The notes beneath the pieces were generated by a model. The model saw only the letters and a list, made by a program, of their open reading frames with translations, did not search any database and was not told the origin of the DNA. From positions 1 to 64,000 of the forward strand of contig JAFGGL010000019.1 in NCBI GenBank assembly GCA_016930575.1: DNA of 64,000 bases, read 5' to 3'. Below are positions 8,966-18,051 of the stretch, one piece after another; the first letter of the stretch is position 1, and each line of letters starts with the position of its first letter. The stretch comes from Clostridiales bacterium (GTDB lineage: Bacteria; Bacillota; Clostridia; Christensenellales; Aristaeellaceae). The translations under genes were made by a program, and so were the position numbers.

Positions 8966-9415
8966 TCAGCGCTTGCCTAATTCTTCTTCCACCAGCCTGG
9001 CGCAGAACTCCACGTACTTGCCGCAGGGGCGTTCCTCGTAGTATTTTTCGTCGCGAACGGCAGGCGAGGGTTTAGCCTCAATCTCGTTGATCTCCAGCAG
9101 TTTCCCGCAGTTGACCGTGGTGAACTCCTTGGTAAACGCTTCAGCCATACTCTGCACCGCGGCGTACAACTGTTCCTTTTTTTCCTGCTCACCGGGCTGG
9201 AAGCCGCCCCGCAGCGCGCCGATCGCCATCGCCGCGCCGTTCACCGCACCGCAGATCTCGCGCAATCCTCCCACGCCGCCGCCCAGCGCCGCCGTAACTT
9301 TAAGCGCCGTCGCCTCGTCAAGCCCCATCTCCTCGTAAAAGGACGCGAACACCGACTGCGCGCAGTTGTATCCGCCGTAAAAATAACCGTGCGCCGTTTG
9401 CTGCTTTTCCGTCAA
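8966..9415 (-). CDS. C-GCAxxG-C-C family probable redox protein
   Basis: Small cytoplasmic protein of the C_GCAxxG_C_C family, thought to be redox-active; its substrate is unknown. Visible signatures are YNCAQSV near the N-terminus, GGGVGGLREICGAVNGA in the middle, and later cysteines in TVNCGKLL, ERPCGKYV and EFCARL. The frame is open to 9445, but AAAGGGG is followed after 9 bases by TTG at 9415 (LTEKQQT), giving about 149 aa. It points away from the GntR/ABC operon and is probably single. Confidence 0.85.
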   Translation of the reverse strand: MTEKQQTAHGYFYGGYNCAQSVFASFYEEMGLDEATALKVTAALGGGVGGLREICGAVNGAAMAIGALRGGFQPGEQEKKEQLYAAVQSMAEAFTKEFTTVNCGKLLEINEIEAKPSPAVRDEKYYEERPCGKYVEFCARLVEEELGKR

Positions 9416-9521
9416 ACCGATCACCCCTTTGTTTGTGTACCGCAACGATTATCGCACAAAGCGGGCAAGCGGGCAAGCGTTTGGTATCGTATTTATCACA
9501 TCAAAATATTTTAAAAAACGC

Positions 9522-9550
9522 TTGACAGGCGTTCTTTCTTGTGTTATTGT
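9522..9550 (+). promoter_or_regulatory. Sigma-A promoter of the GntR/ABC operon
   Basis: TTGACA (9522-9527), a 17-base spacer and TATTGT (9545-9550). The -10 box lies inside the GntR operator, fitting direct autorepression. Confidence 0.85.
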
Positions 9551-9582
9551 CCTATTGTGTTATTCACTTAATACAATAACAC
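9539..9582 (+). promoter_or_regulatory. Putative operator for the YtrA-type regulator
   Basis: TTGTGTTATT occurs at 9539-9548 and again at 9554-9563, and GTGTTATTGT (9541-9550) is the exact reverse complement of ACAATAACAC (9573-9582). YtrA-type GntR proteins bind such inverted repeats over their own promoter. Confidence 0.7.
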
Positions 9583-9601
9583 GTTATCGGGAGGTGACAG
9601 C

Positions 9602-9973
9602 ATGGCATGGCAGTTTGACCCGGACAGGCCCATTTACAAGCAGCTCAGGGAGCGCATCCTGCTGAAAATCGTATCGGGGGCGTACGGCGCGGGAGCGCAG
9701 CTGCCCACGGTAAGGGACCTGGCGGAGGAAGCCGCCGTAAACCCCAACACCCTGCAAAAAGCGCTGTCGGAGCTGGAACGCGACGGGCTGGTGCACGCGC
9801 AGCGGACAAGCGGCCGCTTCGTGACCGGGGACAAAGCGTTGATCAAGCAGGCCAAAAACGATTTGGCTAAAGAGCAGATCGACCTATTTCTCAAAAAGAT
9901 GGCGGCCATCGGCTACAACCGGCAAGACGCCGTAGTATTAATCCAAACAATAGAGGAGGCAAAGCCAAAATGA
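9602..9973 (+). CDS. YtrA-subfamily GntR regulator
   Basis: Short GntR protein (123 aa) without a large effector domain, typical of regulators of ABC exporter operons. The winged helix fills residues 5-75 (IYKQLRERILLKIVSG, then AVNPNTLQKALSELERDG and SGRFVT), with a helical dimerisation tail (DLAKEQIDLFLKKMAAIGY). GGGAGGTG lies 6 bases before the ATG. The stop overlaps the next start as ATGA, so it is translationally coupled to the ABC ATPase. It likely represses its own operon until an envelope or antibiotic signal appears. Confidence 0.92.
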   Translation: MAWQFDPDRPIYKQLRERILLKIVSGAYGAGAQLPTVRDLAEEAAVNPNTLQKALSELERDGLVHAQRTSGRFVTGDKALIKQAKNDLAKEQIDLFLKKMAAIGYNRQDAVVLIQTIEEAKPK

Positions 9974-10665
9974 CGATATTGAATTCTACCGGCCTGACGA
10001 AAGTGTTCGGCCAGACGATCGCGCTCAACAAGGTGGATCTTGCCATCGAAGCGGGCCGCGTGATCGGGCTGCTCGGCCCCAACGGCAGCGGGAAAACCAC
10101 CTTCCTGAAGCTGTGCAACGGGCTGCTGACGCCCACGGGCGGCAGCGTGAAGATCGCGGATATGTCGCCGGGCGTCCAAACCAAGGCCATCGTGTCGTTC
10201 CTGCCGGAGGACAACTACTTCAGCGACTGGATGAAGGTAAGGGATATGGTTTCCTTCTTCGCCGACTTCTACGCGGACTTCGACGCCGCGAAGGCCGCAG
10301 AGATGCTCAAGGCGCTGAATATCGAGCCTTCGGCGCATATCAAATCGCTGTCCAAAGGCACGAAGGAAAAGGTGCAGCTGATATTGGTGATGGCCCGCAA
10401 GGCCAGGCTTTACCTGCTGGACGAACCTATCGGCGGCGTGGACCCCGCGGTGCGCGACTACATCCTGCGCACGATCATCTCTAACTACAACCCCGAAGCG
10501 TCCGTGATCATTTCCACGCACCTGATCGCAGACGTCGAGCAGGTGCTCGACGAGGTCATCTTCCTGAAGGAAGGCGAGATCGCGCTGCACGAGGACGTGG
10601 ATAAAATCCGCGAGGAAAAGGGCACGTCCGTGGACCAGCTGTTCAGGGAGGTATTCAAATGCTAG
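9970..10665 (+). CDS. ABC transporter ATP-binding protein (YtrB/BcrA type)
   Basis: Nucleotide-binding subunit of an exporter-like ABC system. Walker A GPNGSGKTT is near residue 37, the signature is the variant LSKGTKEKVQ, Walker B is LYLLDEP, the D-loop GGVDP follows, and the switch histidine lies in STHLIADVEQ. At 231 aa it is a single NBD. It overlaps the regulator by 4 bases and the permease by 7, so all three are coupled. In such loci the transporter often handles peptides or cell-wall-active drugs; the substrate here is unknown. Confidence 0.93.
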   Translation: MTILNSTGLTKVFGQTIALNKVDLAIEAGRVIGLLGPNGSGKTTFLKLCNGLLTPTGGSVKIADMSPGVQTKAIVSFLPEDNYFSDWMKVRDMVSFFADFYADFDAAKAAEMLKALNIEPSAHIKSLSKGTKEKVQLILVMARKARLYLLDEPIGGVDPAVRDYILRTIISNYNPEASVIISTHLIADVEQVLDEVIFLKEGEIALHEDVDKIREEKGTSVDQLFREVFKC

Positions 10666-11462
10666 GGAAACTGATGAAATACGAGTTCAAGGCGACGGCG
10701 CGCGTTTTCCTGCCGTTGTACGCGGCGCTGCTTGTGATGGCCGCCGTAACCAAGCTGATGTTTTCTCTGCAGTGGGAAACACCGCAGATCATCAGCCTGG
10801 TGCTGTCCATCATTTTGATGGTTGCGGCGTTCGTGATCACGCTGATCCTCACCATCCAGCGCTTTTACAAGAACTTCCTGACCACGGAAGGCTACCTGAT
10901 GTTCACGCTGCCGGTCACCACGGACAAGCTGATGTCAGGCAAGCTGCTAGTGGCGATGATCTGGAACGTCGTATGCGCGGGCGTCGTATACCTGGCGCTG
11001 TCGATCATGGCGTTTTCGGGCGCGGAATGGAGCGCTATGATAGAAGCCATCCGCTCTATCGGCCTGCCACCCGCCGACCTGACGTTCTTCACCATCGAGT
11101 TCGTCGCGCTGATACTCCTGTCGCTGGCGTCAAGCATCCTGACGATCTACGCCAGCATGGCGCTGAGCATGGTGTCGAACAAACACCGCGTGGCGCTCTC
11201 GTTCGCCTTCTATATCGGGCTGACCACCGTCATGCAGATCCTCACGACCGTCATCTTCCTGATATTCCTCATCCCAAACACGCATATGACCTATGTCTAC
11301 AACGAGGTGACCGCCGTTTCCGCGCAGGAGTTCTTCACGGCCGACGTGATCGCGACCATCCACAACTGGGCCGGCGTCACGCTGTTCATCACGCTCGGAT
11401 TCGGCGCGGCGATGTACTTCCTGACAAGGTTCATGCTCAAAAGCAAACTCAATCTTCAGTAA
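10659..11462 (+). CDS. ABC transporter permease (ABC-2 type)
   Basis: Membrane partner of the preceding ATPase, 267 aa. About six hydrophobic helices can be seen, the first at 15-35 (VFLPLYAALLVMAAVTKLMF) and the last at about 235-258 (WAGVTLFITLGFGAAMYFLT). The pattern YKNFLTTEGYLMFTLPVT is common in YtrC/D-like permeases of Clostridia. It ends the operon; a GC-rich hairpin follows. Confidence 0.88.
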   Translation: MLGKLMKYEFKATARVFLPLYAALLVMAAVTKLMFSLQWETPQIISLVLSIILMVAAFVITLILTIQRFYKNFLTTEGYLMFTLPVTTDKLMSGKLLVAMIWNVVCAGVVYLALSIMAFSGAEWSAMIEAIRSIGLPPADLTFFTIEFVALILLSLASSILTIYASMALSMVSNKHRVALSFAFYIGLTTVMQILTTVIFLIFLIPNTHMTYVYNEVTAVSAQEFFTADVIATIHNWAGVTLFITLGFGAAMYFLTRFMLKSKLNLQ

Positions 11463-11494
11463 CAACCGTCAAATACCGATACCTCCTTATCGGT

Positions 11495-11524
11495 GCGGGC
11501 GCGGCTTACAGCCGCCGCCCGCTT
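11495..11524 (+). terminator. Probable terminator of the GntR/ABC operon
   Basis: GCGGGCGCGGC, loop TTACA, GCCGCCGCCCGC with one bulge, then TTT. The T-tract is short, so efficiency is uncertain. Confidence 0.6.
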
Positions 11525-11650
11525 TCCTATGCCGCCTTTTCCGCCCGAGCGGCGAAGCCCGGGATTTTGTAACACAATCTATGTATTCTGGGTATGCACT
11601 CCGCCCCGTTGTGCGGTATAATGAACACAGCAACCGCCGGGGGTGGAAGA

Positions 11651-12751
11651 ATGGGACGGAAAAAGAACAGCTACATTTTTATGGAACAAAAGCCGAAGCG
11701 CCGCGCTCCGGGCTGTTTGATATTGCTCCTTGCCGTCGTCTTCGCCATCGTCGCGCTTTCCATTATCTCCAACAGCCTGCTGAACCAGCGTATCCATCTC
11801 AATACCGAGAAGGTACGGATCATGGGCATGGATTCGGGCAACGAAAACGTGACCATCCTGCATATCTCAGACCTTCACGGCGGCGATATCGGCTTTAAAA
11901 CGGAGCAGTGGGAAGAGCTTTTATACGGCAAGGGCTTCACCGCCGTGGTGATGTCGGGCGATATGGTGGGCGCGGGCGGCGATTACGCGCCGCTGGTCTC
12001 GCTGATCCGGACGCTCAAACAGATCAAGGACGGCGTGCCGATCTATTTCATCGCGGGCGACGAAGACCCCGTCGCCGTCAACTCCGCCCTGCACGGCAGC
12101 CCCGAGCCGCTGGCCGAATGGGTGCGCGCCGCGCAGGCCGAGGGCGCGGTCTATCTGGACCGCGCCGTCGGCCAGCAGGTGGGCAAAAAAACCGTTTGGT
12201 TCGTCCCCGAAAACCTCTATTCCATCGGCCTGACCGACGACGCCGGCATCAAAGGCATGGTGAGCACGCTCACAAGGCAGAAGGCGGATATGGAGGCGAG
12301 CGGCAAACAGTACGAGGCCGAGGGCGGCGCAAGCTACCGGGCGCTAAGTTACCGGCTGGAGGCGTTTGAGGAAAGCGCCGAAGCCATCGCGCAAATGAAG
12401 GCCGGCGACCTGCAGATCGCCGTGATTCATGTGCCGCTGCAGGCGGATTATGTACGCCAGATGACCGAGTGGGCGGACACGGACGAGCTGTTCTCTTACC
12501 GCAATCTGTCGCTGGTGCTCTCCGGGCATTACTGCGGCGGGCAGTGGCGGCTGTTCGGGCTCGGCCCCGTGTACGTGCCGGAGAGGGGCTGGTTCCCCGG
12601 CGACGATGGCATCGTGGGCATGATGCGCATCAACAACATCTCCCAGTACATCTCCGGCGGGCTTGCCGCATCCGGCGTCAACCCCATGCCCATGCGCCTG
12701 TTCAACGTGCCAAGCGTCACGCTTTTGAGTTTCACGGCGAAGCTGGAGTAG
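11651..12751 (+). CDS. Membrane-anchored metallophosphoesterase-like protein with altered motifs
   Basis: Calcineurin-type fold of the YkuE family: one membrane helix (about residues 22-42) followed by an outside domain. DLHGG and MSGDMVG match the first metal-binding blocks. The third block, normally GNHD/E, reads AGDEDP, and the last, normally GHTHGGQ, reads GHYCGGQ, so two histidine ligands are missing. The protein may have lost or changed activity. A frame is open from 11594, but ATG 11651 has GGGGTGGA upstream. TATAAT at 11617-11622 is a likely -10 box. 366 aa. Confidence 0.8.
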   Translation: MGRKKNSYIFMEQKPKRRAPGCLILLLAVVFAIVALSIISNSLLNQRIHLNTEKVRIMGMDSGNENVTILHISDLHGGDIGFKTEQWEELLYGKGFTAVVMSGDMVGAGGDYAPLVSLIRTLKQIKDGVPIYFIAGDEDPVAVNSALHGSPEPLAEWVRAAQAEGAVYLDRAVGQQVGKKTVWFVPENLYSIGLTDDAGIKGMVSTLTRQKADMEASGKQYEAEGGASYRALSYRLEAFEESAEAIAQMKAGDLQIAVIHVPLQADYVRQMTEWADTDELFSYRNLSLVLSGHYCGGQWRLFGLGPVYVPERGWFPGDDGIVGMMRINNISQYISGGLAASGVNPMPMRLFNVPSVTLLSFTAKLE

Positions 12752-12804
12752 ACCCTCCGCCACTTTCCTTTCAACCCGCTCCCCGTGAGCGAAGGAGGCC
12801 AAAC

Positions 12805-13722
12805 ATGAGGACTATAGAATTGGGAAAATCCGGTCTGCAGGTGCCGACCATCGCGGTAGGCTGCATGCGCATCGACGGTCTGACCGCCGCCGAGGCGGAG
12901 ACCTTCGTGCATACCGCGGTGGACATCGGCGCGGTATTCTTCGACCATGCGGATATCTACGGCGATGGCAACTGTGAGAGCATCTTCGCCGACGCTGTCC
13001 ATATGACGCCCGCCGTGCGGGAAACCATCCTGCTGCAGTCCAAGTGCGGCATCCGCGACGACGCCTTTGATTTTTCCAAAGAGCACATCCTTTCTTCGGT
13101 GGACGGCAGCCTGCGGCGGCTGAAGACCGACTACCTGGACGTGCTGCTGCTGCACCGCCCGGACGCGCTGGTGGAGCCCGAGGAGGTCGCCGGGGCGTTT
13201 GACCAATTGCAATCATCCGGCAAGGTGCGGCACTTCGGCGTATCCAACCAGAGCCCGGACCAGATCAGGCTTTTGCAGAAATACGTCAAACAGCCGCTGG
13301 CGGCAAACCAGCTGCAGCTGAGCATCACCAACGCGACGATGATCACCCGCGGCTTGCATGTGAACATGCTGGACGACACGGCCGTGGACCGCGACGGCGG
13401 GATATTGAATTTCTGCCGCCTCAACGATATCACCGTCCAGCCCTGGTCGCCGTTCCAGTTCGGCTTCTTCGAGGGCGTGTTCCTGGGCAGCGACAAATAC
13501 CCCGAGCTCAACGCCGCGATAGACAAACTCGCGGCGAAATACGGCGTCAGCAATACGACCATCGTGATGGCATGGCTGCTGCGCCATCCGGCGAAGATGC
13601 AACCCGTGACCGGCACCATGAACATCGGGCGTTTAAAGGACTGCGTGAAAGCCGCGGACATCCGCCTGACCCGCGAGGAGTGGTACGCGCTGCTGCTGGC
13701 GGCGGGCAATATCCTGCCGTGA
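12805..13722 (+). CDS. Aldo/keto reductase (YdhF-like)
   Basis: NADPH-dependent oxidoreductase, TIM barrel, 305 aa. The catalytic tetrad is visible: Asp and Tyr in FFDHADIYGDG, Lys in LQSKCGI, His in LLLHRPD. The cofactor-binding end has MAWLLRHPAKMQPVTGTMN, close to the YdhF subgroup. GAAGGAGG lies 6 bases upstream of the ATG. It follows the phosphoesterase by 53 bases and may be cotranscribed. Physiological substrate unknown. Confidence 0.92.
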   Translation: MRTIELGKSGLQVPTIAVGCMRIDGLTAAEAETFVHTAVDIGAVFFDHADIYGDGNCESIFADAVHMTPAVRETILLQSKCGIRDDAFDFSKEHILSSVDGSLRRLKTDYLDVLLLHRPDALVEPEEVAGAFDQLQSSGKVRHFGVSNQSPDQIRLLQKYVKQPLAANQLQLSITNATMITRGLHVNMLDDTAVDRDGGILNFCRLNDITVQPWSPFQFGFFEGVFLGSDKYPELNAAIDKLAAKYGVSNTTIVMAWLLRHPAKMQPVTGTMNIGRLKDCVKAADIRLTREEWYALLLAAGNILP

Positions 13723-13765
13723 CGGTTACGCGGCGGACGGGCAGGACGACAAAGGACAAACGCGC

Positions 13766-14620
13766 ATGATCTATATCCAAACCATCGAGTTCCCCGACGC
13801 GGAACGGGAAACGAGCTTCATCTGCGGCGTAAAGCGGACCTGCTACGATTCGTTTTACCCGTTCAAGGTGCTGTCCGCGCGCGGATTCGAGCGCATTGAT
13901 TTCGAGCCAATCACCATCCTGTGCGGCGGCAACGGCTCGGGCAAGACCACGGCGCTCAACGTCATCGCCGAACGGGCGGGCGTGCGGCGGGAGACCATCT
14001 GCAACCGCAGCGCATTCTTTCAGGATTACGTGGATATGTGCATTCTTAAATTGAAGGCGCCGGTGCCCGGGCGTTCCGGCATCGTCACCAGCGACGACGT
14101 GTTCGACTATATGCTCAACGTCCGTATGCTGAACGAGGGCATCGACCGGAAGCGGGAGGATATTTTCGAGGATTACCTGGACGCCAAATACTCGAAATTC
14201 CAGTTGAAATCCATAGCCGATTACGACGAGCTGAAAAAGGTGAACGCATCGCGGCGCAAGACGCAGTCCAAATTCGTGCGGGACGAATTGATGGACAACG
14301 TCCGCACGTATTCCAACGGCGAAAGCGCATACAGGTACTTCGTGGAGAAGATCGAGGAGGACGGCCTGTACCTGCTGGACGAGCCGGAAAACAGCCTGTC
14401 GCCCGCACGGCAGCTGGAGCTCAAGCGCTACATTGAGGATTCCGCCCGGTTTTTCAACTGCCAGTTCATCCTGTCCACGCATTCGCCGTTCCTTTTGTCC
14501 ATGCACGGCGCGAAAATATACGACATGGACGCCGATCCCGTGGACATCAAGCGCTGGACGGAGCTTTTAAACGTGCGCAGCTACTATGAGTTTTTCAAGG
14601 ATAATGAAAGCGCGTTCTGA
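13766..14620 (+). CDS. AAA-family ATPase, ABC/RecF-like
   Basis: Stand-alone P-loop ATPase of 284 aa. Walker A is CGGNGSGKTT near residue 53; an ABC-like signature is TYSNGES near 192; Walker B is LYLLDEPENSLSP, followed by ILSTHSPFLLSM. This is the compact AAA_21-type layout often annotated as a putative ATPase. No partner nuclease or membrane protein adjoins it, so a defence role is not supported. Its 3' end is 3 bases from the convergent lysE-like gene. Confidence 0.85.
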   Translation: MIYIQTIEFPDAERETSFICGVKRTCYDSFYPFKVLSARGFERIDFEPITILCGGNGSGKTTALNVIAERAGVRRETICNRSAFFQDYVDMCILKLKAPVPGRSGIVTSDDVFDYMLNVRMLNEGIDRKREDIFEDYLDAKYSKFQLKSIADYDELKKVNASRRKTQSKFVRDELMDNVRTYSNGESAYRYFVEKIEEDGLYLLDEPENSLSPARQLELKRYIEDSARFFNCQFILSTHSPFLLSMHGAKIYDMDADPVDIKRWTELLNVRSYYEFFKDNESAF

Positions 14621-14623
14621 CCG

Positions 14624-15202
14624 CTAGAAAAACAGCGATACCGCGCAGTATACCAGTAGCAGTGACAGGATGGCGTTCACTGTTTTTCTGTATTTGGAGA
14701 ACAGCAGCTTGAACAGGCTCCCGAACGCCGCCCAGCTGAGCAGCGAGGCAAATCCGAGCGTAGGCAGCAGAAACCCGAACCCGAGCACCGCCAGATACTG
14801 TCCGTGATAATGCGGAAGGATGTAGGTTTCCATCGACACGAGCCCGTAGATGATTACTTTTGGATTGACGAATTGTATCAGAAAGCCCGTCATAAACCCG
14901 CTGCTTGCGGGTTTCGTCTCCTCGACGGCGCCGGATTTCCAGGTTTTCCAGGCCAGATATAGAAGATAGGCCGCCCCGACGAACAGCATCGGCGTTTTAA
15001 CCGAAGGCAGTACCGCGTGCAGCGCGGCGCTTAAAAGCGCGCAAAGCTGGATCACGATCGAAAACCCCGTCCAGGCGCCCAGGCAAAACGGCAGCGTGCG
15101 CTTCACGCCGTATTGCGTGGCGATGGACAGCGACATGATGTTGTTCGGCCCGGGCGTGAACGTCGTGATCAGGGCATAGGGCAGAAAACTCAGCCAGTTC
15201 AA
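14624..15202 (-). CDS. LysE/RhtB-family amino acid exporter
   Basis: Six-helix exporter of amino acids or derivatives, 192 aa. The N-terminal signature FTPGPNNIMS is present, and helices are visible near 5-25, 38-60, 68-86, 110-135, 145-168 and 175-192. It stands alone on the minus strand. The exported amino acid cannot be predicted. Confidence 0.92.
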   Translation of the reverse strand: MNWLSFLPYALITTFTPGPNNIMSLSIATQYGVKRTLPFCLGAWTGFSIVIQLCALLSAALHAVLPSVKTPMLFVGAAYLLYLAWKTWKSGAVEETKPASSGFMTGFLIQFVNPKVIIYGLVSMETYILPHYHGQYLAVLGFGFLLPTLGFASLLSWAAFGSLFKLLFSKYRKTVNAILSLLLVYCAVSLFF

Positions 15203-15289
15203 ACGTCAGACCTCCGATACTGCCGGATAGCAAAAGATAATCAAACAACATCATACCAGACGACGGCGTCGTTTGGCGAATCGTTTATA

Positions 15290-15730
15290 TTATTCTGCAA
15301 CGATCTTCACAAGAAACCGGCAGCGGTCGTTACCGCCCAATATACTTTCTTCCAGACTACATTCAACGCCGCCTTCCCCGAGGACGGCCTCCCAGTTGTA
15401 CTGAAGGCTTTTCAAAGAACACAGGCACAGCTTCGGGTTTGTCACATACCCGTTGCGCACCAGGTCGCAGGCGCAACGGGTGTAGACGACCTCGACGGTA
15501 TCCGCGCCGGTGCGCCGCATCGCCATTTCGCCGAACTTGCCGTTGAGCCTTTCGATGAACGCGTCCAGCGTATCCGATGCGCCGTATGCCTCTATATAAA
15601 TCTGCTTCGTATACGAATCGGAACACGCCTGCCCGCAATGCGTCATCAGCGTGTCCAGACTCCGTTCGTCCAGTTTTTCAAGCGATCTATCAAATCCCCG
15701 GAACCAGTGCGATAAAAACGGGGCGCTCAT
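15290..15730 (-). CDS. Cysteine-rich protein of unknown function
   Basis: 146 aa, cytoplasmic, with nine cysteines in an ordered pattern: HCGQAC near 30, TRCACDLV near 85, KLCLCSLK near 100, then VECSLEES and DRCRFLVKI at the end. The C-terminal pattern resembles small-molecule-binding V4R or thiazoline-hydrolase-like proteins, but I cannot assign a family. Its start overlaps the stop of the sensor-GGDEF gene as ATGA, which implies coupled translation and a linked role. Confidence 0.7.
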   Translation of the reverse strand: MSAPFLSHWFRGFDRSLEKLDERSLDTLMTHCGQACSDSYTKQIYIEAYGASDTLDAFIERLNGKFGEMAMRRTGADTVEVVYTRCACDLVRNGYVTNPKLCLCSLKSLQYNWEAVLGEGGVECSLEESILGGNDRCRFLVKIVAE

Positions 15731-18051
15731 GCTTTGCTTGCCGGCTTGAGCACGCTCTTGCGCTTGAACTTCTTTTCCTCGTACAGGTAGCGGTCCGCGT
15801 CGCTGACGATCTTGGAGATCTCCAGCCCCTGATTGCAGGTGAAGTGCGCGATGCCCACCGACGCCTCGACGTAATACGGAAGCCCGGATTTGTCGTTGTA
15901 ATCGGCGAGCGCCTGTTTCAGCCTCGTTCTGAATATCTTATCATACTCCGGCGTGTCGATTAAAAACATGCCGATGAATTCGTCCCCGCCGATGCGCGCC
16001 ACCAAATCATTGTTGCGGACGGTCTGCTTCAGTACATCGCTGACGCCGGTCAGCGCCACGTCGCCCTGCGAATGGCCGAAGGTATCGTTGATCTCCTTGA
16101 GATGGTCCAGATCCATAAACACGCAGATGGCGTGCTTGCCGACGTTTTCGCGGTTTAGCCGTATCGCGCGCTCGATGAAGCCGCGGCGGTTCAAAATAGC
16201 GCATTGCGAATCATATTCGGAGAGGAAGTTAAGTATCTCGTTTCGCTCACGGATGTTTTCCAGCTCGTTGCCGACGATCTTCTCCTTCTGCTTGAGCTCC
16301 AGGAAGTTGATGAGTATCCCGAGCTGCAACCCGATGATATGCATCAGGGAACTCTTGTCGACGTCGACCTCGCACATGAAAATGCCGTATTGCACGTCGC
16401 CGGAGAAGATCGAAAAGCACATCAGATGCGTGGAGTTGTCGAGTCCCGGAAGGTCGCGCATGGTATGCTCCGTATTGATCGCGGGCATCTGCGACAGCGG
16501 ATACGCCTGCATACGATTGCCGGAGCAGTAGGCCGCCAGGCGCAGTATCTCCGGCATATCCAGGTCCCCGGTGTCGTGCAGACGGCGCGGTTCCGGCAGC
16601 AGGCAGATGTAGATGCTGTTGAGCTGTATGCCTTGCAGCCTCTCCACCACGCTTTGGAACACGCCTTCATCTTCGATGTCTTGGCCGACAAGATCGCGGA
16701 TCAATTCGGGGATGAACCAGGATTGCGCACGGAATTCATCCAGGTTCTGTTCGGAAATCCGCGATTTGAAGGCATACAGGTACCCTTGCGTGAACGACAG
16801 TACGTCATATACTTTTCTGATACGAGGATGAACAAGGCATTCGTAGGGCATCTGGAGAACGTAATCGCTGATCCTCTTTGCGAGAATCGTGATCTCTCCC
16901 TTATTGCCTTCGCAATACGCCTGCAGCCAGTCGGCATACGCGGTTCTGTTGTATAGCGCTTCAGGATCTTTGATGCATATCTCAAGCAATTGATCCGTTA
17001 GCCGCTTGATCAGCGCTTCGGTATGCTTTTTGCCGTTGTGCGGGAACGTTTTGAGAAGATCCCGGGCAATGTGCCCGACGGTTGCCTCAATATCCCCGGA
17101 TTCATCCTTCAGGCACGCTTCAAACAGTTCACGCACTGTGTCCGGATTGCAGCCGCAGGAACGCCGGATGTGGAACCGGGTTTTCAGCTGCGAACTGGCG
17201 ACATGCTCCCCGTTGAGCAGGGCGATCACCTTCTGCACGGCCATCTCGCCCATCTGGTAGGTGTTCTGCGAGATCGTCGTCAGCGGCGGCATCAGGAACC
17301 GGCCCGTGGAGAAATTGTCGAATCCCGTGATCGCGATATCCTCCCCGACCTTCAGCCCGCGCCTGGCGCATTCCCGGTATCCGCCCTTGGCCATTTCGTC
17401 GTTGCAGCAGGCGATGGCCTGGAGCCCCGGATTATTATCGATCAGCCAGCCCACTTTACCGTCGGAATACTCCGAATAGTCGCCGTAGACGATCATCGTA
17501 TCGGTCACGGGCAGCTTGTGCTTTCCCATCGTCTTTTTGTAGGCGATCAGGCGTTCCTTGGTATCGGGATGCTCTTTCAGGCCGCCGACGAAACCGATCT
17601 TCTCGTATCCGTGTACCGTGATCAAATGCTCGATGCACTGGCAGAAGCTGGAGTAATTATCAACCGTAATGCAGGAAGTCAGCTTCGCAGGGGTATCGAC
17701 GTTCTCCTGCAGAATGACGTAGGGGCTTCCCTCAAAACGTTTGAGGAATTCCTGGTATGTGTTCTCGCTTTCAAATCCGGACAGCGCCCCGCAGGAGAAA
17801 ACATAAGCGTCCGCGCCGGAGAGGCTAGCAAAATCATAAACGCTGTTATAGTGATAACGATTGGTCTCCTGCGCGCGGTCCAGTTCAAAATGGCCTGCAT
17901 GCCGCGGCATGCCCATCATCAGCAGAAGCTGTACGCCTTCCTCGTTCGCGGAATCCAAGTAGCCTTTCATCAGCTCCGCGGAGAAATCGTGGCTGACGTC
18001 GCCGATCATGACACAAATCATCTGCTGTTTTACATTCATCGCTTTTGCCAC
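15727..18051 (-). CDS. Sugar-binding-domain diguanylate cyclase fusion
   Basis: 774 aa, no signal peptide or membrane helix, so cytoplasmic. Residues 8-300 are a LacI/periplasmic-binding-like ligand domain (MIGDVSHDFSAELMKG, IGFVGGLKEH, CCNDEMAKGGYRECARRG, ITGFDNFSTG) without the LacI DNA-binding helix. A linker of about 300 residues, partly GAF-like, leads to a GGDEF domain with RIGGDEF near residue 690, an intact active-site motif. It should make c-di-GMP in response to an intracellular ligand, probably a sugar. GTG start with GAGAGG 8 bases upstream. Overlaps the downstream Cys-rich gene by 4 bases. Confidence 0.9.
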   Translation of the reverse strand: MAKAMNVKQQMICVMIGDVSHDFSAELMKGYLDSANEEGVQLLLMMGMPRHAGHFELDRAQETNRYHYNSVYDFASLSGADAYVFSCGALSGFESENTYQEFLKRFEGSPYVILQENVDTPAKLTSCITVDNYSSFCQCIEHLITVHGYEKIGFVGGLKEHPDTKERLIAYKKTMGKHKLPVTDTMIVYGDYSEYSDGKVGWLIDNNPGLQAIACCNDEMAKGGYRECARRGLKVGEDIAITGFDNFSTGRFLMPPLTTISQNTYQMGEMAVQKVIALLNGEHVASSQLKTRFHIRRSCGCNPDTVRELFEACLKDESGDIEATVGHIARDLLKTFPHNGKKHTEALIKRLTDQLLEICIKDPEALYNRTAYADWLQAYCEGNKGEITILAKRISDYVLQMPYECLVHPRIRKVYDVLSFTQGYLYAFKSRISEQNLDEFRAQSWFIPELIRDLVGQDIEDEGVFQSVVERLQGIQLNSIYICLLPEPRRLHDTGDLDMPEILRLAAYCSGNRMQAYPLSQMPAINTEHTMRDLPGLDNSTHLMCFSIFSGDVQYGIFMCEVDVDKSSLMHIIGLQLGILINFLELKQKEKIVGNELENIRERNEILNFLSEYDSQCAILNRRGFIERAIRLNRENVGKHAICVFMDLDHLKEINDTFGHSQGDVALTGVSDVLKQTVRNNDLVARIGGDEFIGMFLIDTPEYDKIFRTRLKQALADYNDKSGLPYYVEASVGIAHFTCNQGLEISKIVSDADRYLYEEKKFKRKSVLKPASKA

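Noticed and set aside
13766..14620. AAA ATPase as part of a defence system
   Set aside because: No nuclease, reverse transcriptase or toxin-like gene adjoins it; neighbours are an aldo/keto reductase and a LysE exporter.
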